This document shows positions 16,257 through 23,622 of a DNA stretch of 64,000 nt, piece by piece (the stretch's first letter is position 1; the number at the start of each line of letters is the position of its first letter). Location of the stretch: assembly GCF_003977685.1 (NCBI RefSeq), contig NZ_RYZH01000014.1:1-64000 (forward strand), written 5' to 3'. The DNA is from Tautonia sociabilis (GTDB lineage: Bacteria > Planctomycetota > Planctomycetia > Isosphaerales > Isosphaeraceae). The notes beneath the pieces are model-generated. The model worked only from the letters and a program-made list of their open reading frames with translations. It had not been told where the DNA came from and ran no database searches. The translations under genes were made by a program, and so were the position numbers.

Positions 16257-17285
16257 GTGAAGAACGTCGCCGTCGTTGGGGCCACCGGGGCCGTGGGGGC
16301 GAGGATGGTCCGCCTGCTGGAGGAGCGGAGCTTCCCGGTCGGCTCGATCAAGTTCCTCGCCTCCGATCGCGGCGCCTCGGAACGTCGCGTCGTCCGATTC
16401 AAGGGGGAGGAGTTCCCCGTCGAGCCGGTCAGCGACTCGGCCTTTGAGGGGGTCGAGATCGTCCTCTCCAGCACTCCGGCCTCCGTCTCCCGCCAGTGGA
16501 GCCCCCGGGCGGCCCAGGCCGGCGCCGTCGTGGTGGACAACTCCAGCGCCTTCCGCATGGACCCTGAGGTCCCTCTGGTTGTCCCCGAAGTCAACGCCCA
16601 CGACATCCCCCGGCACCAGGGGATCATCGCCAACCCCAACTGCTCGACCATCCAGATGGTCGTCGCGCTGAAGCCCCTGCACGACGCCGCCCGGGTCCGT
16701 CGGGTGATCGTGAGCACCTACCAGTCGGTTTCCGGCGCCGGCCAGACCGGTCTCTCGGAGCTGGAGGAGCAGCTCGAGGCGCTCGTCCAGAAGCGAGACT
16801 GGCCGGCCCCCTCGAAGTTCGCCCACCCGATCGCCGGCAACTGCCTGCCCCAGATCGACGTCTTCCTCCCCGACGGCTACACCAAGGAGGAGCGCAAGAT
16901 GATCGACGAGACCTGCAAGATCATGGGGGATCCCGCGATCGAGGTCGTCCCCACCTGCGTTCGGGTGCCGGTGCCGTACTCGCACAGCGAGTCGATCCTG
17001 GTCGAGACCGAGCGTCCCCTCTGCCCCGAGGAGGCCCGGGCGCTGTGGTCGGCCGCCCCCGGGGTCACGGTGCTCGACGACCCCGACCGCAACGCCTACC
17101 CCCTGGCCGCCGACGCCGAGGGGCACGACGACGTCTTCGTCGGCCGCATCCGCCGAGACCCGTTCCGGCCCAACGCCCTGCTGTTCTGGTGCGTCAGCGA
17201 CAACCTCCGCAAGGGGGCCGCCACCAACGCCGTCCAGATCGCCGAGGAGCTGGTCAAGCTCCAGCCCGCCGGCTCCTCCCGGTGA
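16257..17285 (+). CDS. asd: Aspartate-semialdehyde dehydrogenase
   Basis: A 342-residue NADPH-dependent enzyme that converts aspartyl-4-phosphate to aspartate semialdehyde, the branch point to lysine/diaminopimelate, threonine and methionine. The N-terminal nucleotide loop is VGATGAVG (about residues 7-14). The catalytic cysteine is Cys129 in NPNCSTIQMV. A substrate-binding segment follows as VSTYQSVSGAG, and the PVPYSHSES region holds the active-site histidine. Length fits the family. The start is a GTG at 16257, preceded by GAGGAG; the frame is open further upstream but the family N-terminus begins here. truA and a glycosyltransferase follow on the same strand after a 100-base gap. Confidence 0.93.
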   Translation: MKNVAVVGATGAVGARMVRLLEERSFPVGSIKFLASDRGASERRVVRFKGEEFPVEPVSDSAFEGVEIVLSSTPASVSRQWSPRAAQAGAVVVDNSSAFRMDPEVPLVVPEVNAHDIPRHQGIIANPNCSTIQMVVALKPLHDAARVRRVIVSTYQSVSGAGQTGLSELEEQLEALVQKRDWPAPSKFAHPIAGNCLPQIDVFLPDGYTKEERKMIDETCKIMGDPAIEVVPTCVRVPVPYSHSESILVETERPLCPEEARALWSAAPGVTVLDDPDRNAYPLAADAEGHDDVFVGRIRRDPFRPNALLFWCVSDNLRKGAATNAVQIAEELVKLQPAGSSR

Positions 17286-17385
17286 GCCGGCCGGCGAGGG
17301 CGATTCCGATGAGCACGCCCCCCGGATCCGACGATCATCTCCGTGAGGTCCTCGCGCGCCGGCCCCTCCGGGGGCGCCCCGCACC

Positions 17386-18177
17386 ATGAGGAACATTCGG
17401 CTGACGATCTGCTATGACGGCTCGGACTTTCACGGCTGGCAGCGCCAGCCGGACTTCCCCAGCGTCCAGGAGGCGTTGGAAATGGCCGTCGAGCAGATCA
17501 CCGGGCACCGCCCCGACATCACCGCCAGCGGCCGCACCGACGCCGGCGTCCACGCGCTCGGCCAGGTGGTCCACTTCTTCTGCCCTTCCCGGCTGGCTCC
17601 CGAGGTGCTGGTTCGGGCCATCAACGCCAAGCTCCCTCGGTCGATCCGGGTCCTCGACGCCGAGGACGTCCCCCAGGCCTTCCACGCCACCCTCGACGCC
17701 CGGAGCAAGCGCTACCGCTACGTCATCGACAACGCCCCCATCCCCGACCCGTTCCGCCGCCGATACTCCTGGCACGTCGGCTCCCGGCTGGACGAGGCCG
17801 CCATGCACCGGGCCGCCCAGGCCCTCCGAGGCCGGCACGACTTCCGGAGCTTCGAGACCGAGTGGCCCAACCGGACCAGCAGCGTCCGGACGATCCTCGA
17901 TATCGCCGTCTCCCGGGACGGGCCGGTCGTCACCATCGAGGTCGAGGCCGACGGGTTTCTGTACAATATGGTCCGGTCGATCACCGGCACGCTGGTGCTG
18001 ATCGGAGCAGGCCGCCGGCCCGAATCGTTCGCCGCCGAGGCCCTCGCCGCCCAGAGCCGGGCCGCCGCCGGGCCGACCGCCCCCCCTCAGGGCCTCTTCC
18101 TGCTCCTCGTCCGATACGGCCGGACGCCTGCGACTCCCCTCGACGAGGAGGGCCCTCCGCGCCCGCACCTCCCATGA
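17386..18177 (+). CDS. truA: tRNA pseudouridine synthase A
   Basis: A 263-residue protein that isomerises uridines 38-40 of the tRNA anticodon arm. The catalytic Asp52 lies in SGRTDAGVHA, and the N-terminus (IRLTICYDGSDFHGWQRQP) and RSKRYRYVI segments are typical. Length is normal for TruA. The start ATG at 17386 directly begins the conserved domain. The stop overlaps the ATG of the following glycosyltransferase (ATGA), giving translational coupling. Confidence 0.95.
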   Translation: MRNIRLTICYDGSDFHGWQRQPDFPSVQEALEMAVEQITGHRPDITASGRTDAGVHALGQVVHFFCPSRLAPEVLVRAINAKLPRSIRVLDAEDVPQAFHATLDARSKRYRYVIDNAPIPDPFRRRYSWHVGSRLDEAAMHRAAQALRGRHDFRSFETEWPNRTSSVRTILDIAVSRDGPVVTIEVEADGFLYNMVRSITGTLVLIGAGRRPESFAAEALAAQSRAAAGPTAPPQGLFLLLVRYGRTPATPLDEEGPPRPHLP

Positions 18178-19379
18178 GAATCGTCCACGTCATCACTCGC
18201 CTGATCCTCGGCGGCGCCCAGGAGAACACGCTGCTGACGGTCGAGGGGCTGCATCACCGCTTCGGCGACGACGTCACCCTCATCACCGGCCCCGCCGAAG
18301 GGCCCGAGGGGGACCTGTTCGACCGCGCCGATCGGCAGGGGCTGAAGGTCGAGCTGATGCCGGAGCTGGTCCGCCCGATCCGGCCGGCCACCGACCTGAA
18401 GGCCTACCGCCTCCTGCGCCGGGCCTTCCGCCGGCTCCGGCCCGAGGTCGTCCACACGCACAGCTCCAAGGCCGGCATCCTCGCCCGAGCCGCCGCCTGG
18501 CACGAACGGGTCCCGCTGGTCGTCCACACCATCCACGGCCTGCCGTTCGGCCCCTCGGAGACGCCCTGGCGCAATCGCCTGTACGTCGGCCTGGAGCGCT
18601 GGGCCGCCCGGCGCTGCCACGCCATCGTCAGCGTTTGCGACGCGATGACCGAGCAGGCGCTGGCCGCCGGCGTCGGCCGGCCGGATCAATACGAGACGAT
18701 CTTTAGCGGCATGGAGGTCGAGCCCTTCCTCCACCCTCCCCGCCCCCGGGACGAGGTTCGGCGGGAGCTGGGCCTGCCCCCCGAGGCCGTCGCCTTCGCC
18801 ACCGTCGCCCGCCTCTTCGAGCGCAAAGGGCACGACGACCTGCTCGACATCGCCCCCCGGGTCCTGGAGGCCAACCCCCGAGTCCGGTTCGTCTGGATCG
18901 GCAGCGGCCTGCTGCGGGAGCACCTGGAAGCCCGAGCCGAGGCCCTGGGCGTCCGCCACGCCATCACCTTCACCGGGCTGGTGCCTCCGGGCCGGATCCC
19001 CGAGCTGCTTGGCGCCTGCGACGTGGTGCTGCACCCCAGCTACCGAGAGGGGCTCGCCCGGGTGCTGCCCCAGGGGCTGATCGTCGGCCGGCCGGCGATC
19101 AGCTACGACGTCGACGGCGCCCGGGAGGTCGTCACCCCCGAAACCGGGATCCTCGTCCCCTTCCGCGATCGCCAGGCCCTGGCCGAGGCCATCCTCGCCC
19201 TGGCCGGCGACGAGCCTCGCCGGCGCGCCCTCGGGCAGGAGGGCCGCCGACGATTCTCAGAGCAGTTCCGGCACGAGGTGATGGTCGACTCGATCCGGTC
19301 ACTGTACGAGCGTCGCCTTGGGCTGCTCTCCCCGGCGGCGGCCCCGGGCGACGGTCGGGGCGGGGCCGCCGTCCGGTGA
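18174..19379 (+). CDS. Glycosyltransferase family 4 (GT-B fold)
   Basis: A 401-residue cytoplasmic glycosyltransferase. The N-terminal domain starts MRIVHVITRLILGGAQENT, with the acceptor-side glycine loop. The C-terminal donor domain holds VARLFERKGHDDL and the nucleotide-sugar signature HPSYREGLARVLPQG with its E-x7-Q/E spacing. The likely role is transfer of a sugar from a nucleotide donor in cell-surface glycan synthesis; the substrates cannot be read from sequence. Its ATG overlaps the truA stop. Its last 81 bases overlap, tail to tail, the end of the minus-strand membrane glycosyltransferase. Confidence 0.88.
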   Translation: MRIVHVITRLILGGAQENTLLTVEGLHHRFGDDVTLITGPAEGPEGDLFDRADRQGLKVELMPELVRPIRPATDLKAYRLLRRAFRRLRPEVVHTHSSKAGILARAAAWHERVPLVVHTIHGLPFGPSETPWRNRLYVGLERWAARRCHAIVSVCDAMTEQALAAGVGRPDQYETIFSGMEVEPFLHPPRPRDEVRRELGLPPEAVAFATVARLFERKGHDDLLDIAPRVLEANPRVRFVWIGSGLLREHLEARAEALGVRHAITFTGLVPPGRIPELLGACDVVLHPSYREGLARVLPQGLIVGRPAISYDVDGAREVVTPETGILVPFRDRQALAEAILALAGDEPRRRALGQEGRRRFSEQFRHEVMVDSIRSLYERRLGLLSPAAAPGDGRGGAAVR

Positions 19380-21212
19380 GACGGTCCCGGGCCGGGGGCG
19401 GATGACGGCGATCGTCAGCGATTCATTCTTGAATCGCTCGATATTGAACCCCGCGACGGTGCCCCGCTCCTCGACCTCCAGTCTCGGGTGTCGCTTGAGC
19501 AGTTGCAGCTCGATGGGCGTCAGGGCCGACACGAGCGGTCCCTCTCGGCGGGCCATCAGGTCGGCCCCGACCCGGCCCTCGAGGACGGGGATTGGATGCC
19601 CGATCGAGTAGACGACCCCTGGCGGCTTGAAGGTTGCTAGCACCGGCAGCGCTCCCTCGGCCCGCTCGACCTCGTCCAGAGCCCTGGCCACCTTCTGCGG
19701 CAGGCGGTAGGGCTCCACCGCCGGCAGGAACCCGGCCCCGAAGACCAGCAGCGCCACCGCCCAGGACCCGACCAGAGCCCCCGCCGCCCGCTCGGTCGCT
19801 CCGACCCGGAACCGATCCACTGCCAGGAACGTCCCGATGCCGACCGCCGCCGCGAACGCCAGGCACGACCACCGCAGGCCCCCCGGCAGCGCCGACGCTC
19901 CCGCCAGGGCCCCGACCGTCAGCGCCACGCCGATCCCGCCGAGCATCCCGAGCGAGGTCCGGCCCAGGGGCCATCGTCTCAGGTTCAGCTCCGACCGCGA
20001 GACGGCCGCCACCAGCCACCCGACCGCCAGCGCGCAGGCCGGGTACGCCGGCAGGACATAATGGATGAGCTTGGTTCGCATCAGTTCCAGGAGCACCATC
20101 GGCCCGATCGCCCAGCCCAGTACGAACCCCGCCGCCGGATCCGTCCTCCTGATCCGCCAGAGGCCCGCCAGCCCCGCCGGCAGCAGCGCCGACCACGGGT
20201 AGAGCAGCGGAATCGTCAGCGTCGCGTAGTAGCCGGGGAAGCCGCCATGCGTCTCGATCGACTCCGTGACCCGCTTGATCACGTGATAGCCCCAGGCGAC
20301 GCTGAAGAACGCCCCCTGGCTCACGATCCCGATCGCCACGTACCAGGGCAGGGCGATGGCCAGGAACAGCAGCACCCCCCAGTTCCTCGCCAGCCACCGG
20401 CCGAGCACCCGGGCGGTCAGCTCGACCGCGGTCAGGCCCGAGGCCGCCAGGCCGATGACGCCTCCTCGGGCGATCGCTTCTCGGAAGCGGAGCCCCTCGT
20501 CCAGGCCCGAGGAGTCGGGCCAGAGCGGGGAGAGCAGGCGACGGTAGCCGGCGGTGGGTCCTCCCCACCACCAGCTCATCAGGCCGGCGGCGGCGATCAG
20601 GACCGGCCCGGCTGGCCCTTTGGTCAGCACCGAGAGGGCCAGGCACGTCCAGAAGGCGGCCGTCGCCCACCGGCTCGGCCGCCGGGAGAGCTCCCAGACC
20701 GCCCACTGGGCGCCGATGAACCAGGCGAGCAGGGTGGCGTCGGTGGTCGCCAGCTTCGACTCGGCGACCATGATCGGCGCCGTCGCCAGGGCGAGCGCCG
20801 CCCAGCGGCCCTCGGCGGGGCCGAACAGGCGGCGCCCGAGTCCCCAGACCATCAGACAGGCCGACATCCCCATGACCGACGAGACAAGCCGGGCGCCGAA
20901 CGGGTTGTCGCCGCCGACGGCGGTGCCGACGAGCATCAGCCAGTAGATGAGGACTGGCTTATGATAACGCGGCTCGGCGTTGAACGTGGGGTGGATCAGG
21001 TCGCCGCTCTGGCGCATCTCCCGGGTGCAGCCGGCGTACCGGGGCTCGTCGCGGTCCCAGAGGCTGGCCCGGCCGTTGCCGGCGAGGTTCAGGGCCAGGG
21101 ACAGCAGACCGATCAGTGCCAGCTCCCGCCAGGGGAAGCGGCGGGAGGGCGAGGGCTCGGCCGTCGGGGTCGGCGTCGGGGTCGGGGTCGGGGTTGGCTC
21201 GGGCGCGTCCAA
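19299..21212 (-). CDS. Membrane glycosyltransferase, PMT/ArnT type (GT39/GT83-like)
   Basis: A 637-residue polytopic membrane protein. A short Thr-Pro repeat (residues 6-17) precedes the first membrane helix (about 31-45). The first external loop carries DRDEPRYA (53-60), the acidic motif of dolichyl-/undecaprenyl-phosphate-sugar transferases, and a dozen or so further hydrophobic segments follow. Such enzymes move a sugar from a lipid carrier to lipid A, proteins or other envelope acceptors on the outer side of the membrane. The C-terminal domain is soluble. The terminal 81 bases are shared with the oppositely oriented glycosyltransferase gene. A second member of the family is encoded at 47740. 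Confidence 0.85.
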   Translation of the reverse strand: MDAPEPTPTPTPTPTPTAEPSPSRRFPWRELALIGLLSLALNLAGNGRASLWDRDEPRYAGCTREMRQSGDLIHPTFNAEPRYHKPVLIYWLMLVGTAVGGDNPFGARLVSSVMGMSACLMVWGLGRRLFGPAEGRWAALALATAPIMVAESKLATTDATLLAWFIGAQWAVWELSRRPSRWATAAFWTCLALSVLTKGPAGPVLIAAAGLMSWWWGGPTAGYRRLLSPLWPDSSGLDEGLRFREAIARGGVIGLAASGLTAVELTARVLGRWLARNWGVLLFLAIALPWYVAIGIVSQGAFFSVAWGYHVIKRVTESIETHGGFPGYYATLTIPLLYPWSALLPAGLAGLWRIRRTDPAAGFVLGWAIGPMVLLELMRTKLIHYVLPAYPACALAVGWLVAAVSRSELNLRRWPLGRTSLGMLGGIGVALTVGALAGASALPGGLRWSCLAFAAAVGIGTFLAVDRFRVGATERAAGALVGSWAVALLVFGAGFLPAVEPYRLPQKVARALDEVERAEGALPVLATFKPPGVVYSIGHPIPVLEGRVGADLMARREGPLVSALTPIELQLLKRHPRLEVEERGTVAGFNIERFKNESLTIAVIRPRPGTVSPDGGPAPTVARGRRRGEQPKATLVQ

Positions 21213-21439
21213 AGGCTCCCTCCCTCGGAATCGCTTTGCATCGGGGCGGCGTTCGCGTCCGTGCTCGGGGCGTCGATCGCCGCCCCGGCCGCCCGATCGG
21301 GAGCGGGACCGGTCTCCTCGACCGGGCCGCTCGGCAAGATCCGGACGCTTCTATACCCGATCGATCCTCCCCTGTAGAGCCCGGTTTCCCCCCCCTCTCC
21401 CCAACGGACCGGCCCCCTCGGGCCGGGGAGCCGATTGCC

Positions 21440-22714
21440 ATGACCGCATCCCAGACGGAGGCCGAGGCCCTCCTGCAACACGGCGCCCTCTACCCGATCC
21501 GGCTGGGGATCCGGCCGTCCTCCCCCGCCGGCCCCCTTGTCTTCGCCGGATTCAAGCACGGCGCCTTCTCGCTCTACTTCGGCGACGAGCCGAGCTACCA
21601 CTTCGACCTCGAAGGCCGCTGGCAGCGCTGCTACCTCGACCCGAGCCACTTCCTCCGCCGCCTCGACGGCTCGACCCAGGCCATCGACCGCCCCCGGGTC
21701 GGCCCGAACCTGACGCTCGATCGCCGGACGTTGGATCGGGCCGAGGCCGACGCGATCGACGAGGAGATCCGGGGGATGGCGGCCGACCTCGCCGGCCGGA
21801 TCGCCTCCGGGGCCTGCGCTCTGATCGCTCCCCCCGAGCCGACCCGGGCGATCGATCGGGACGACCTCCTGGCCATGCTCGGCCGGATCTCCTCCTGGGA
21901 CGCCATCGCCTGGGCCGGGCATCGCGATCGGTACCGAGCGACCTTCGGGCCGATCCCCTTCCTGCCTCCCGACGCCCTGGACGCGGTCGTGCTCCAGGCG
22001 ACCGTCGGGGGGGAATCGCGGTCGCTCGAGGGGTTCTCCCGGCATTGCCGGGACGTGGCCGCCCTGCTCGGGCTGGGGGCGGTGCCCCTCCGGACCCTCT
22101 TCCTCTCGGGGCCGGATGTCCTGCGACGGCCGGCCGCCGAGGTCGAGGGGCTGCTCCTCCTCGCCAGGGAGGCGTTCCCCCTCGCCGAGGGCCCCGCGCC
22201 GGCCCGGAGGTCCGACCTTCCGGTCGATCGGCCGCACCGGGACGGCATCCTCGCCTTCCTCGGTCCGGGGGAGGGGTCAGTCCCTGAGGAGGGCTCCTGG
22301 GCCCGATTCCGATCGCTCGGCCTCAGTCGGGTGGCGGTCGGCCTGTCCACCGCCGTCTCGTCCTCCTCGGCGGACGCCATCACCCCTCGGGACGATCTGC
22401 TCCGAGCCGTGCCGGAGGCCCGTCGGGGAGGGCTTTCGGTCAGCGTCGTGGTCTGGATCGACCCGGATCACTGGTGCGAACCGGCCGACGTCGCGGGTCT
22501 GATCCGGTCGCTCGGCCTGGGCAAGGGGGACCACGTCTACCTCGTCGACGGCCGGGAACAGCCCGGCCGATCGGACGGGGAGGCCCCGGGGGAGGACCGG
22601 GATCCGTCGGTCCGGCGGCAGGAAGCGGCCCTGAGGGACGCGATGGCCCCGATGCGTCGGGAAGCGGGGGTGAAGGTCCTTCCCTACAGTGTCAAGAAGC
22701 AGGGGATCTGGTAA
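21440..22714 (+). CDS. Radical-SAM-like protein lacking the Fe-S cysteines (putative)
   Basis: A 424-residue protein. The N-terminal 80 residues form an unknown domain (LYFGDEPSYHFDLEGRWQRC). From about 175 on, segments line up with planctomycete-type radical SAM enzymes in order: DAVVLQATVGG, then PLRTLFLSGPDVL, GILAFLGPGEG, RVAVGLS, and near the end GLGKGDHVYLVD. In active members the Cx3Cx2C [4Fe-4S] motif follows LQAT.G; here that stretch has no cysteines. The assignment is from memory of the pattern and needs a profile search. If correct, the protein cannot use SAM radically and may be a regulatory or structural paralogue. The ATG at 21440 follows GGGGAG. Confidence 0.5.
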   Translation: MTASQTEAEALLQHGALYPIRLGIRPSSPAGPLVFAGFKHGAFSLYFGDEPSYHFDLEGRWQRCYLDPSHFLRRLDGSTQAIDRPRVGPNLTLDRRTLDRAEADAIDEEIRGMAADLAGRIASGACALIAPPEPTRAIDRDDLLAMLGRISSWDAIAWAGHRDRYRATFGPIPFLPPDALDAVVLQATVGGESRSLEGFSRHCRDVAALLGLGAVPLRTLFLSGPDVLRRPAAEVEGLLLLAREAFPLAEGPAPARRSDLPVDRPHRDGILAFLGPGEGSVPEEGSWARFRSLGLSRVAVGLSTAVSSSSADAITPRDDLLRAVPEARRGGLSVSVVVWIDPDHWCEPADVAGLIRSLGLGKGDHVYLVDGREQPGRSDGEAPGEDRDPSVRRQEAALRDAMAPMRREAGVKVLPYSVKKQGIW

Positions 22715-22905
22715 TGATCGGCGGGTTTTCGAGGATGAGGGGGAGCCGGCGGGGCCGGGGCTCGTTGCGAGCCGGACGTCGGGGGGCCGCGTCCGTCGTC
22801 CCCGATCGTCCATCGTCTCGGGTGGTCGGCCTCCGGTCCGTTCTCCGCCCTCCCCGTTCGGGCACGGTCCATCGGCCCGCCGGGCCCGGGGGATCGGCCG
22901 CTCGG

Positions 22906-23391
22906 TCACTCGTCCTCGGTTCCCAAGCCGATGCCGATGCCGATTGGGAGCGGCTCGTCCTCGGGGGAATCGGCCGGATCGGCGGGGGGGGCCTCGACGG
23001 GGGCGTCGGCGGCGGCGGAGAGGCGCTGCTGGGTGGGATCTTCCATCCCTTCGGGCCAGATGTGGAAGCCTCCCCGGGAGACGGGGGGGATCTCCCAGGT
23101 GCCCCAGATTCCCTTGCCCTCGTTGTAGCCCTGGTAGAAGACGTCGTGCCGGCCGATGTAGTTCTTGATCCAGTGGCACGTGCCGTCGGTCAGGTCGTAG
23201 CGGCCCCGCAGGAGGAATTGGCCGACGAAGTCGCGTCCTTCTCCGATGAGGACCCCCTCTCGGAAGGTGAGCTGAAGCTCCATCCAGTGCCGGCCGGGGC
23301 GCTCTCGCATCAGGAAGAAGCCGGTCCAGGGGCCGGAGGGGAACCTCGGGTCGGTCTCGGTCGGGGGCCCGGAGGGGGCCGGCTGGCTCAT
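22906..23391 (-). CDS. Conserved hypothetical protein
   Basis: A 161-residue soluble protein. A compact domain (about residues 18-118) contains WMELQLTFREGVLIGEGRDF, GRYDLTDGTCHW and GYNEGKGIWGTWEI, rich in aromatic residues and glycine, suggestive of a beta-barrel. An acidic Pro/Ala/Asp tail follows. The ATG at 23391 starts immediately before the domain. The same frame stays open for more than 4 kb on the minus strand, but that extension is antisense to the Hsp70 gene and is not coding. The function of the family is unknown to me. Confidence 0.75.
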   Translation of the reverse strand: MSQPAPSGPPTETDPRFPSGPWTGFFLMRERPGRHWMELQLTFREGVLIGEGRDFVGQFLLRGRYDLTDGTCHWIKNYIGRHDVFYQGYNEGKGIWGTWEIPPVSRGGFHIWPEGMEDPTQQRLSAAADAPVEAPPADPADSPEDEPLPIGIGIGLGTEDE

Positions 23392-23538
23392 CAGGCAGAA
23401 CTCCAGAGGCCGGGGTCGGCTCGAATTGGGCCGCGACGGGCAGGGGGGTGCGGGGACTGGTCCCTCGATCCTACCGGCCGATCCCCTTCCTCGCACGGGG
23501 AAACCGGGGGAGTCGGCTCGACGACCTCGGGAGGGCGG

Positions 23539-23544
23539 TAGAAT
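23539..23544 (+). promoter_or_regulatory. Candidate -10 element for the Hsp70-family gene
   Basis: TAGAAT in GC-rich DNA, 79 bases before the ATG at 23623, followed by four GGCTC repeats (about 23551-23570). No clear -35 hexamer. Confidence 0.35.
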
Positions 23545-23622
23545 AGGGAAGGCTCGGCTCGGCTCGGCTCGGATTGAACGCGACCCTCTCCCTTCTGGAC
23601 GACTTCGGGGCGAACGCTCGGC

